DNA of 64,000 bases from Lutimonas vermicola (GTDB lineage: Bacteria; Bacteroidota; Bacteroidia; Flavobacteriales; Flavobacteriaceae): contig NZ_JBCDNA010000001.1 in NCBI RefSeq assembly GCF_038433205.1, positions 1,364,001 to 1,428,000 on the forward strand. The letters are read 5' to 3'. The translations under genes were made by a program, and so were the position numbers. This document shows, piece by piece, positions 18,950-27,370 of this stretch. A model generated the notes under the pieces. The model made no database searches. It was not told the origin of the DNA and saw nothing but the letters and a program-made list of their open reading frames with translations. Every line of letters begins with the position of its first letter. The stretch's first letter is position 1.

Positions 18950-18976
18950 AAAAAAAAAGAACCCCTTAAGGATTCC
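18950..18976 (-). terminator. Rho-independent terminator after the initiating sugar transferase
   Basis: On the minus strand a short stem GAATCC / GGGTTC (one G-U pair) with a 5-nt loop is followed by a run of about nine Ts (the As at 18950-18958). It lies just after the stop at 18998 and separates this gene from wzc. Confidence 0.65.
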
Positions 18977-18997
18977 TTAATTTTTATATTAATTTCA

Positions 18998-20494
18998 CTA
19001 AGCACTTCTTTTATGCTTAAAGACAATGTTAAAGATTGCACTAAAAAAATACCTCATATCAGTTGTATACGGATTTCTGATTTTTTCTTCCAAATACTCT
19101 TTTTCAGATTGGAGAACACTCATGACGTTACCATCTCTATTCAGTGCCACATAAGGAGGTATGCAACCAGGAATTTGCGTCAACCTCAATTTCTGCATTT
19201 CCCTGGGAATATCTTGAAAATACCTTTCAGAAACGGGTCTTACCCCTACCAGTTTTAATTCACCTTTCAAAACATTATATAACTGTGGAACCTCGTCTAG
19301 CCAAAACTTTCTCATAAATTTACCCCATTTAGGGATTCTAAAATCATTAGCCGGTTTACCAGTTTTTGCATAACCGTATGCATTTACCATATAATCCTGC
19401 AAATATTCACTATAAGGATGCATGGTTCGGAACTTATAAACTCCGATAATTTTTCCATTTTTACCCAATCGTGGCATTTTGTATACAGGTCCATAACTCG
19501 GATTCTCATCAAAATAAGGTTCTCTAACTTTCTTTACGACGAAATATAATAAACCGTCTATAGTTTTATAATCCATGATCCTGAATCCACAACTTACCAA
19601 GCGTCCTAAACCTTCTGCTTTAGAAAGCAATCTATCATTCCCTTTGGTAATATCAAAGTAATATTTCTTAGTCAATGACACTTTAGGGAAAATTCGCTTT
19701 ATCAAAAATTCTGTTGCAAAATAAATACTTCCAAGAACAGGAATTTTGTTTAGAGCTATCCTCTCTCTTCTCGCAGTAAACGTTTCAAAGCAACCAACCA
19801 TTACTCCTCCATTTTCAATCTTGGAATTAACCTTTTCCAAATATTTATTGATAAATCTTACGTCATTTAATTTTTGCAGACTTACCAAATTGTTGAGCTC
19901 ATGTACTCTTTCCAAACGTCTACTGTTATGCTTTAAAATAACTAAAGAATCAGCGGAGCAAATATCTACGTAATTCTCGCAATATTTAACCACCTCTAGG
20001 CTAGAAACATTAGATATTAATTCTCTGTTTTTTTGATAAACAGGATTATTCAATTTGTGAATAATCGAATTTCTATTTCTTAACAATAAGAAATCTTCAC
20101 ACCAATTTAAAAATGTTTCTTGAGTAATATTTTCTCGCCTGCATATTTCTGCGACACTGGTTTCACCTGACTTTCCTTCAATCACTACGCGAAACTTATG
20201 ATTCTCCGTTATGCCTTCTGTTTCCTTCTGTTGCTTAACAGCAGGAGCAGACAAAAACTCTTTAGTCCACAAATTAAATGTGCTAACTGCAATTCCTTCA
20301 TTCCTACACAATTCCTCGATTGGAATAACATTACTCTGCCCATCCATAATGATTCGAATTTTCTCATCTTTAGTGAAAAATTTCTTGGTCTGAGGGCCTC
20401 TCATTGATTTTTTAACCGGTCCGAAGAAGTTACTGCGATAGCTTCGGCCATTTAAATCATCAAAAAAAATAGGTTTTTGTAATTTTGTTATCAT
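18998..20494 (-). CDS. Initiating sugar-phosphate transferase with two N-terminal transposase-type HTH repeats
   Basis: With the ATG at 20494 the protein has 498 residues; a TTG at 20542 would add 16. The C-terminal half is a bacterial sugar transferase (polyprenyl-phosphate phosphoglycosyl transferase) that loads the first sugar-phosphate on the lipid carrier: membrane-reentrant region near 252-270, GVYKFRTMHPYSEY near 351-364, WLDEVPQLYNVLKGELKLVG near 398-417. The segment QKLNDVRFINKYLEKVN matches the usual start of the Bacteroidota family. Ahead of it lie two homologous helix-turn-helix units of the transposase_8/IS3 OrfA type: residues 42-81 (IEELCRNEGIAVSTFNLW) and 99-136 (VAEICRRENITQETFLNW). 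That fusion is unusual. It probably starts synthesis of the polysaccharide encoded upstream. Confidence 0.88.
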   Translation of the reverse strand: MITKLQKPIFFDDLNGRSYRSNFFGPVKKSMRGPQTKKFFTKDEKIRIIMDGQSNVIPIEELCRNEGIAVSTFNLWTKEFLSAPAVKQQKETEGITENHKFRVVIEGKSGETSVAEICRRENITQETFLNWCEDFLLLRNRNSIIHKLNNPVYQKNRELISNVSSLEVVKYCENYVDICSADSLVILKHNSRRLERVHELNNLVSLQKLNDVRFINKYLEKVNSKIENGGVMVGCFETFTARRERIALNKIPVLGSIYFATEFLIKRIFPKVSLTKKYYFDITKGNDRLLSKAEGLGRLVSCGFRIMDYKTIDGLLYFVVKKVREPYFDENPSYGPVYKMPRLGKNGKIIGVYKFRTMHPYSEYLQDYMVNAYGYAKTGKPANDFRIPKWGKFMRKFWLDEVPQLYNVLKGELKLVGVRPVSERYFQDIPREMQKLRLTQIPGCIPPYVALNRDGNVMSVLQSEKEYLEEKIRNPYTTDMRYFFSAIFNIVFKHKRSA

Positions 20495-20800
20495 AGCAAT
20501 TATTTTAGGGGATTGACATGAAATATTCCTCCTTAAGGACAAATCTTTCCTGTATTAAATTCAAAACTATAACCCCTAAAATAAATTTGGTGAATTGCAA
20601 TATGAATCGAGAGCCAATTTTCATCATGAGGGGTTGATAAAATTGAATAGATTATTTAATCTCTTTTTCTAGTTGGTAAATATACATTTTTTTTTTAAAA
20701 AAAAGAAAATATTTTATTCTTTTCTGCTGATTAATCCCCTATTTTTAACGAATAATTGGATTGATCAATATTAATCGAGGGCTGAAAAAAAATTGCTCTT
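20495..20800 (-). other. Leader and intergenic region upstream of the sugar transferase
   Basis: This 306-bp region has no full gene. Near the ATG it carries the inverted repeat described at 20500-20584, a strong AAGGAGG site and a possible 4-codon minigene (ATG at 20518-20520 on the minus strand, MSIP then TAA). Farther out it is very AT-rich with an A/T homopolymer tract around 20686-20708. No clear TAnnTTTG box was found. Confidence 0.55.
20500..20584 (-). promoter_or_regulatory. Long-range 12-bp inverted repeat in the sugar transferase leader
   Basis: TTATTTTAGGGG (20500-20511) and CCCCTAAAATAA (20573-20584) are perfect 12-bp complements 61 bp apart; the arm nearest the gene ends 5 nt before the start codon. 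The loop holds the AAGGAGG site and the MSIP minigene, whose stop codon lies inside the arm. The other arm can instead pair over 7 bp with AGGGGTT at 20629-20635. This looks like an attenuator or translational switch. Confidence 0.45.
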
Positions 20801-21556
20801 CTATCTTGAAACAAAGAAGATTCTTTTAACCATATTTTTTGCATTTTGAATAACATATTCCTCTGCCCAATGCCAATTGTTATTATGCCATCGTTGGGGA
20901 TGGAAATTAAACATGATTTGGTCAGGCAAACCGGACCTGTTTAATGCGGAAATAATATCATCAGTTGAATGAAAACTATGGTCATATTTTGATTTTACTT
21001 TATCTCTCACGCTTACTTTATGTCCATCCCACCTTCGTCCTGTATCAGTCAAGTACAAAACTTTGTCAAAATCAATATCATAATAAGGTTCTCCAATAAG
21101 ATCCAAAGCCTTATAACCATATTTCATCCATAACTCCTTATTATCAAACTTGGATCTTGGGCTACCATGCATGCAGATTGTTGATACGGGAACCAATTTT
21201 CTTAGGGCCTCAAGATGTTGTTTAAATTGATCCCAGGCTTTAACCAAATTTCCATCTGCAGTATCCATTGTTTCATAATGATAGCCAACTTCATGACCGA
21301 GTGATGCTATTTTTTTAATAATCTTCTCGTTCCAACTTTGAGGAACAGCCCTGAAATAATAAACGCCTTGGATACCCAGGTTATGCTGAATCTTTGCAAA
21401 TCTTAAAGAATGACTTGGTAAATCATCAACATCATGACGAAGCATAACAACCCTGTCATTTGGGTCTTTCAAGTAGTCGTCAAAAGTTTGAAACGAATAT
21501 TTTTGCTCTAAAAGAGCTTCAAGTAGCTCCTTGTATTTTTTTACTGTAAAATCCAT
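20801..21556 (-). CDS. Polysaccharide deacetylase (NodB-like) family protein
   Basis: The protein has 251 residues and no signal peptide. VVMLRHDVDDLPSHSLRF carries the metal-binding Asp/Asp-His signature of the NodB-like family; LGHEVGYHYETMD supplies the HxxxH-like metal motif; and NFHPQRWHNNNWHW is near the C terminus. The family removes N-acetyl or O-acetyl groups from sugars. Without an export signal it may act on a lipid-linked or nucleotide-linked precursor, or be a divergent member. It starts 20 bp after the secreted esterase gene stop and lies in the polysaccharide locus, so a glycan-tailoring role is likely. Confidence 0.82.
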   Translation of the reverse strand: MDFTVKKYKELLEALLEQKYSFQTFDDYLKDPNDRVVMLRHDVDDLPSHSLRFAKIQHNLGIQGVYYFRAVPQSWNEKIIKKIASLGHEVGYHYETMDTADGNLVKAWDQFKQHLEALRKLVPVSTICMHGSPRSKFDNKELWMKYGYKALDLIGEPYYDIDFDKVLYLTDTGRRWDGHKVSVRDKVKSKYDHSFHSTDDIISALNRSGLPDQIMFNFHPQRWHNNNWHWAEEYVIQNAKNMVKRIFFVSR

Positions 21557-21576
21557 TGTCGGCCTCTTACTAATTA

Positions 21577-24500
21577 TTAATTAATCACAATTTTTTTAGA
21601 AACTCTTTTTCCACCTATTATGTTCATGTTTATGATAAGGATTGATCCTTTTTTCACCTTGCTAATATTGATATTAATTTCTTTTAAATTAGCTTTTCTT
21701 TTGATTAAAATATTACCCATAATATCATACACTCGCAGGTCAACAATTGTATTAGTGGCTTTAACTATTAACTGCTCATCCTCCTGCTTAATAGTGATCT
21801 TATCTTCAACATGTGAATTATTTTCGAATTCCTTTTTAACTCCAAAATATAACCTAAACCTATCCTTAAATTCCCCTTGTTGATTCTCTTTAAAGTAATA
21901 ATCCGATTCCTTTAGATCATGAAAAACTTTGAGTTTCCTATCTAAAAGCAATATTTTTTCATCACGAAGCTGACCTTCTAACCTCGAGATTCCAATATGG
22001 TATTGACCAACTTGTTTGGCATCAAATCCTATCTTAATATTTTTAGATCCACGCAATTGTCCAAGACTTTGTACAGCATATTTTTCATCACCAATCAAGG
22101 AATAGAACGTCAAAGGAATTTCTCGGTTAATCAATTTTCCATCATATCCGGTATCAAGCTCATCTGTTGCCGCTTTTTCAAATCCAATAAGAATTTGTTT
22201 CTTAATATTCTTGTCATTGGCTATCTCAAGCCAGATCCTGTCTCTTTCTTTTTCTTTGTCATTTTTAGTCTTTGAATTGGATTTAAAAAAGGTGTCGTTT
22301 TGACCACCTTGCATAATATTGTTTTCAAATCTAAAAGTAGAACTACCTTCGTTTGCAAGAATCATAAAACCTTGACCTGAGGCAATATAATAGGGATTTG
22401 GAATTTCACTACTATTAGATCCTGCTTTGGTATAGGTTATATAATCGTCTTCATATTCTCCAGAAACATAATTTGAAGCATGGGTCCAAAAATAAAGTGT
22501 CCCATCAAATTTTGAAATATTCAAATCGATCAAAGCATCTGCGTCAATCGCAGATGGAAAAGGGTTTCCCAAAAGGTTTGTGAGATCCGAATCGTCAATA
22601 TATGGGAAAGTGGATATAGATACATCTATGTCTTCAAAGTTTGGTAAACCGGAAAAGTAATATTCAACTGTCTTTGGGTAACCCGCATCATCCGGTCCAT
22701 CAACTGAGTAGCCCTTACCAGGATTCATTAAACCTGTGGCTTTAAACCAATGTCTATATTTTATTAAATTTGGACCTATATAAATAGGATTCAATTCATC
22801 TGGAACATAGTGAAATATTCTATTTGGATCAACACCTTCATTTGCAAAAGCTTCATTAAGTTGTAATCCATTAACCGGAGAAGACCAGTATGTAACGCTA
22901 AAATTACTATTGAGCAATGAGGTCTTTTCCTTTTTAGTAAAACTTCCAGTAACAACAACATTAGCATTCGGATCATCAATGATCAAAGATTCGGTATCAC
23001 CAACTATCATACTACCTTCTACATTTAAATCTCCTTTTAGATTTATGGTCCTTGTTGTATTATTATCAAAATTAAATACAGCACCAGTATTGATTTTTAA
23101 ATTTTTCGCATTAAAATTAGAATTCACCAAATTAAAATCCCCTGCAATAATAGCATTCATGTTTGAATTTGGATTCCCGTTAGTCCAACTTGGCTCCCAT
23201 ATTGTAATCCCTGAAAAATCAATTGGATATTGATAAAAGGAAAGTAATTCGGGTCCTGCTGAAGAGGTGTTTTTAATTAAATTTGAATTAACACCAGGTA
23301 AGGCACCTAAATTTGATATGGTCGCAGATTCCCCTGGGTAATTAGATAAGGTGAGAAAAATACTCTTGTTTGAAATTTTTAAATCCAAAATAGTTGCACC
23401 ATTCGCATTCTCTAGTTCAAATGTTTTTAAGGCTTCATCTGCATCTGCTACAAATAAATTTTGATCAGTTTCAATGACAAGCGTTACATCATCTTCTAGA
23501 TAAATTTTTACAATATCTGGAGACTTGAACAAATCAGGTAATAAACTATTATCACCCATATAAAAGTCATATTTGACAAAAGGAAATATTCTGTCGGCAA
23601 AATCTTTATATCCATTTATATAGGAAAAATGGCAAAAATTGCCATTATCGTTATATTGAGATAAGCCATCAACATTAATAACTTTAATATTCGTGAAATC
23701 ATTTGACAACAATCTTTGAGCCTCCTTTGAATACATTATTTTAGGCATATTATCGGGATAATTACACCCATTGATCGTTTGAAAGATATAAATAAATTCA
23801 ATATTTGGGAAATCACCAGACCCATTACCTATCCAACTATCAACTAAGGATAAAAACTGATTATAATAATTGGATAAGCTACTACTTGTATTTTCGCCCT
23901 GTGACCAGAAAATCGCTTTCACATCATTAGACAAACCTGTCTTTTCAAGACGGTATTTTAACCTAAAATAATTATTTGTTACTGGAGTAAGTTCACCTGA
24001 ACCGCTATTGTTTTCCAAAAAGTATTGTATCGGCTTACCTCCTCTAGCACCATTAAAAACCGCTATTGGAACACCTTGATCTAATCTTATTCTATTTGCT
24101 AATCTAGCGCCCCATTGTCCAATATTCCCATTATCCTCTCGACCTCCATCAGCATCTGCCACATACCATTTGTTGTTTGATACTAAGTCATTATCATTAT
24201 TTGATGTAGTCGCACTCTCTTCATAAAATTGAGTTCCACTGGCATATACTCTAATAAAATTATTTTCTTCTGTTGAGGCTGAACCATCATACAGTCTAGC
24301 TTCCGCATTAGATTGTCCCTGGATAATAAAAACATCTCCGGCCACTATATCATTTCCATAACCAACAGGCAGATCAATTGTAGTACTATTGCCTCCTTTA
24401 ATTAATTCGATTTCAAAATAATGATTCGAAAATTCAGCATCAATTTCCGTCTCAATTGAAAAGGAAGCTGATCCTACAGTATATATCAATGCATCACTAT

Positions 24501-24828
24501 ACTCCTTACTATACGATCCATCTTCTAATTTCCTGACAGTGATTTTGATGGTTTGGTACTCTGGACTATTATCAACATATCCTGAGAAGACTACCTTTCC
24601 TTTGTTCTTAAGATCTCTGGCAACAAGCTGTTTATCTAAAGGGATTGTATAAAAAGTTATTGGTCCTGATGTAACCTGCGAGAAAGAGATACTTTGAATT
24701 AAAAACATTATACCAAAAAGAGCTATCCTAAAAAAATTAGGCACAGCACTACTCTTTATAATAAGATCAATCTTACTAAAAACAGGTTGTATCTGGGTCA
24801 TTCCTTTTTCTATTATAGCTAGCATCAT
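21577..24828 (-). CDS. Secreted sialate-O-acetylesterase-like (SGNH) protein with T9SS type C domain
   Basis: The frame gives 1083 residues; the true start may be ATG codons at residue 2 or 10, since the hydrophobic signal core (RIALFGIMFLIQSISFSQ) is at residues 34-51. The N-terminal half is an SGNH/SASA esterase: FIIQGQSNAEARL (nucleophile Ser in GQSN, residues 171-174), FNGARGGKPI, AIFWSQGENTSS and a C-terminal His in NFCHFSYINGY. These enzymes remove O-acetyl groups from glycans. The last about 550 residues (NLLGNPFPSAID, YAVQSLGQLRGSKNI, VDLRVYDIMGNILIKR) are homologous to the LRR-like protein at 12159 and end in a type C-like T9SS signal. It probably acts at the cell surface on acetylated polysaccharide. 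Confidence 0.83.
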   Translation of the reverse strand: MMLAIIEKGMTQIQPVFSKIDLIIKSSAVPNFFRIALFGIMFLIQSISFSQVTSGPITFYTIPLDKQLVARDLKNKGKVVFSGYVDNSPEYQTIKITVRKLEDGSYSKEYSDALIYTVGSASFSIETEIDAEFSNHYFEIELIKGGNSTTIDLPVGYGNDIVAGDVFIIQGQSNAEARLYDGSASTEENNFIRVYASGTQFYEESATTSNNDNDLVSNNKWYVADADGGREDNGNIGQWGARLANRIRLDQGVPIAVFNGARGGKPIQYFLENNSGSGELTPVTNNYFRLKYRLEKTGLSNDVKAIFWSQGENTSSSLSNYYNQFLSLVDSWIGNGSGDFPNIEFIYIFQTINGCNYPDNMPKIMYSKEAQRLLSNDFTNIKVINVDGLSQYNDNGNFCHFSYINGYKDFADRIFPFVKYDFYMGDNSLLPDLFKSPDIVKIYLEDDVTLVIETDQNLFVADADEALKTFELENANGATILDLKISNKSIFLTLSNYPGESATISNLGALPGVNSNLIKNTSSAGPELLSFYQYPIDFSGITIWEPSWTNGNPNSNMNAIIAGDFNLVNSNFNAKNLKINTGAVFNFDNNTTRTINLKGDLNVEGSMIVGDTESLIIDDPNANVVVTGSFTKKEKTSLLNSNFSVTYWSSPVNGLQLNEAFANEGVDPNRIFHYVPDELNPIYIGPNLIKYRHWFKATGLMNPGKGYSVDGPDDAGYPKTVEYYFSGLPNFEDIDVSISTFPYIDDSDLTNLLGNPFPSAIDADALIDLNISKFDGTLYFWTHASNYVSGEYEDDYITYTKAGSNSSEIPNPYYIASGQGFMILANEGSSTFRFENNIMQGGQNDTFFKSNSKTKNDKEKERDRIWLEIANDKNIKKQILIGFEKAATDELDTGYDGKLINREIPLTFYSLIGDEKYAVQSLGQLRGSKNIKIGFDAKQVGQYHIGISRLEGQLRDEKILLLDRKLKVFHDLKESDYYFKENQQGEFKDRFRLYFGVKKEFENNSHVEDKITIKQEDEQLIVKATNTIVDLRVYDIMGNILIKRKANLKEININISKVKKGSILIINMNIIGGKRVSKKIVIN

Positions 24829-25023
24829 CTAATTGCTAAGAATTTCCCACCAATAAATTTAAAACAATATAATAGCTTTATATCATTTTATTTTGAGGGG
24901 AAAAGTAACTTATGTTTTATTATTTATTCATAAAATCTTGCATGTGAAAATAGAAAATATTTAAACATGGGTAAAACATATTAAGGAGTTGTAACAAGTT
25001 AACTTCATTCTTATGTTTATATT

Positions 25024-26373
25024 CTAATCTGCTTTTTTTACAAAAAATTTTCTTTTACCACTAGGCTCTCGCTCAATATAAGAGACAATATTTATCTTAA
25101 AAGAAATATCATCACCAATTTCTTTATGAAAGTATAATTTTATTAATGAGGACATGACTTCACTATACTTGGGTCCTTTTACCAAATCAAGTTCAAATTG
25201 ATCATCCGCCTTTTGAACAAATCTAAACTGGTATATAGCTCCATCAAACGATTCGTTTAGTGCATCCCGAATAATGAACGGAAATATCGTGGCACTTTTT
25301 ACGGTACCATCCTGACATTTTATAACATCAGAATTTCTTCCTTTAATTTCCTTAATAATTCTGGAAGTTCTACCACAAGAACAGAAGTCTTGTGAAATTA
25401 CTAACTGATCTTCATTTCTATAATTAATTAAGGGCATTCTATCGTTATACAACTCAGTAACATAAGCATTGTTGTCCTCATCCACATGAATATACACTAT
25501 TTCTTCATTGATATGCATTGATCCCTTTTCGCATTCTGCTGCGTAAAACCCGCTTTCAGCGGATCCGTATTCATTGGCCACTTTACAATTGAAAATTTTT
25601 TGAATAAACTCCCTTTCTTCTTCCAATAACATCTCAGATGTTACAATGGCAACTTTAAGCGAGTCTGATTCGATTCTTAGATTATTTCTATCTATTAAAG
25701 TGGCAAGTTCAAAAAGGCCTGACTTATACCCTCTAATAAATTTTGCATTAAAACCATTGATTTTTTTCACATAATTATGAATGGTCTTATCATTCAGGTT
25801 AAAAACATCTATATCAAGCCTGTTTTTAAACATCATTATCAATTTGTTGATAAAAGAGAGGGAGTTATCATCTTTTCCTTTTATCCTCCAGACCAATATA
25901 TTCTTTTCAAAAAAATGAACACCCCACCATTTATGAAATCTCATTTTTGCCGCAAATCGGAAAGATTCCGCTAATCCCGAAATAACAATTTTCAACGGTG
26001 TTCCTGTGGAACCGCTAGTACAATGAATATAATTACTACCATTTTTCTCATTGGTCAAAAAATCACTATTATTAACAATTTGGCATTTTGTCAAAACATG
26101 AGAAGAATTATTGAAATCATCTAAACTTTTATAAGTCACGTGATTTCCATTTATCTTATTCTTGTAAAACAAGGTTTGATTCTGTGCTTTTTTTGTCAAA
26201 ATATTTAGCCTTTCTAATTGATTAGCCTCAATTATTGTCCGATCAAAATATTGACTCCTCTCTAATTTCTTCAAAATAGAAAACGGGTTTACAGGAAGTT
26301 TTCTTTTTAAAAATCGAAAAGATAAAAAGATCCTATACAAATGTTGAACAAATATGTCTGAAAGTTTAACCAT
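25024..26373 (-). CDS. CapK/PaaK-like adenylate-forming enzyme 1
   Basis: The 449-residue cytoplasmic protein is of the phenylacetate-CoA ligase (PaaK)/CapK family. The ATP-binding motif is CTSGSTGTPLKIVISG. Other family blocks are KVANEYGSAESGFYAAEC, MPLINYRNEDQLV and CSCGRTSRIIKEIKGRNSD; the Cys residues of AAEC and CSCG resemble the structural metal site of the family. Such enzymes activate a carboxylic acid as an acyl-adenylate, but CapK members in capsule clusters have no established substrate. It is a clear paralog of the protein encoded at 28827, and the pair flanks the MBOAT and DltD-like genes, which suggests a role in acylating the polysaccharide. Confidence 0.84.
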   Translation of the reverse strand: MVKLSDIFVQHLYRIFLSFRFLKRKLPVNPFSILKKLERSQYFDRTIIEANQLERLNILTKKAQNQTLFYKNKINGNHVTYKSLDDFNNSSHVLTKCQIVNNSDFLTNEKNGSNYIHCTSGSTGTPLKIVISGLAESFRFAAKMRFHKWWGVHFFEKNILVWRIKGKDDNSLSFINKLIMMFKNRLDIDVFNLNDKTIHNYVKKINGFNAKFIRGYKSGLFELATLIDRNNLRIESDSLKVAIVTSEMLLEEEREFIQKIFNCKVANEYGSAESGFYAAECEKGSMHINEEIVYIHVDEDNNAYVTELYNDRMPLINYRNEDQLVISQDFCSCGRTSRIIKEIKGRNSDVIKCQDGTVKSATIFPFIIRDALNESFDGAIYQFRFVQKADDQFELDLVKGPKYSEVMSSLIKLYFHKEIGDDISFKINIVSYIEREPSGKRKFFVKKAD

Positions 26374-26393
26374 CTCAATAAATACAAAAACTT

Positions 26394-27320
26394 CTATTGT
26401 GAGAATATTTTATTTTGATTAAGATCTTCAATAAGTAAGTTCGTTCTTCTATCAACTCCTTTTTTAGACAGATGATATATTTGATCAAACATCATGTCGC
26501 TTTCCATAGCATATCGGTCTGGATCTCCAAGTATCTGAAGACCAGATGCCTCCAATTCTTTCTTCACCTGACCCACTTGTGCCTTTATTGTTTCAAGAGA
26601 ATGCATATCACAACCCGGATAGGTTACAAACAAAGAACCTCCAAGCGCCTCAATTACTTTATCAAATGCTTTTATCTCGTTAATAAGCTCGTAATTAAAT
26701 TGACCGCGGATTGGATGAACTTCCGGAAATCCCCTTGTCTCTAAATTCCAATGAAAATTTGAGTCTCCATATTCATTAAATATATGACGTCCGTAAACGT
26801 CCTTTTCTTTTTCGTAAAAATATTGACTGTAAATAAACTTCGATTGAAAATAAATTGGAATTCCTTTGATAAGGTTAGGAATATGCTCCTTTCTCAAAAC
26901 AGAGAATCCTGAAGGTTGTACATCCATCAATAACCTTAACAAATCATTTCCTCCATACGCTTGTTTCCCAAAATAATGTTGGTATTCGGGCGCAAGAACC
27001 ACAATATCTCCTTCTTTTAACCTCGGTATGACATCATCCATCATATAAACCAGACCGAAATTTATAGCAAGTGCTGCATTAATAGGGTTTAGCCCTAATT
27101 CACTTTTCACTTTTTCACTATCCAATCCAAAAACTAGATTTGAGCCTCCGACAAACACAATTCTCGGAGTAGCAACATGCATCAATAAAGAATCTTTTTC
27201 CGTCTTATAAGCGATCATGTTATTCTTTGAAGCAGGCGTCGCAGGCAACATAATTCCAACAAAAAAAAGCAGCCCAAATACAACAAAAAAGATGACTGTT
27301 TTAACTATAAATTTTCTCAA
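26394..27320 (-). CDS. DltD/AlgX-like SGNH-type membrane-anchored protein
   Basis: The 308-residue protein has one N-terminal membrane helix (VIFFVVFGLLFFVGIM) and an extracytoplasmic domain. RIVFVGGSNLVFGLDSEKV resembles the GDS-type block I of SGNH hydrolase-like proteins that partner with MBOAT acyltransferases (DltD, AlgJ/AlgX, PatB types); the sequence GGSN keeps the Ser. ILGDPDRYAMESDMMFDQIY and HLSKKGVDRRT near the C terminus could supply the Asp/His. The MBOAT gene lies 50 bp upstream in the same direction. The likely role is to accept an acyl group from the MBOAT channel and pass it to the exported polysaccharide (inference). Confidence 0.68.
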   Translation of the reverse strand: MRKFIVKTVIFFVVFGLLFFVGIMLPATPASKNNMIAYKTEKDSLLMHVATPRIVFVGGSNLVFGLDSEKVKSELGLNPINAALAINFGLVYMMDDVIPRLKEGDIVVLAPEYQHYFGKQAYGGNDLLRLLMDVQPSGFSVLRKEHIPNLIKGIPIYFQSKFIYSQYFYEKEKDVYGRHIFNEYGDSNFHWNLETRGFPEVHPIRGQFNYELINEIKAFDKVIEALGGSLFVTYPGCDMHSLETIKAQVGQVKKELEASGLQILGDPDRYAMESDMMFDQIYHLSKKGVDRRTNLLIEDLNQNKIFSQ

Positions 27321-27370
27321 ATCAGTACTCTATTAATTCTAAATTAAATTCGCTTGTTCGTTTCAAATCA

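Noticed and set aside
18856..19041. 61-codon minus-strand frame overlapping the end of the sugar transferase gene
   Set aside because: It runs through the terminator and overlaps the sugar transferase in another frame; there is no recognisable product.
18998..20542. Remnant insertion sequence, because of transposase-type HTH motifs
   Set aside because: No catalytic transposase domain, terminal inverted repeats or target duplication were seen; the HTHs are in frame with a complete enzyme.
20686..20708. T-run followed by A-run as a terminator for the deacetylase gene
   Set aside because: It forms only an A-T homopolymer pair without GC stem and may simply be AT-rich spacer.
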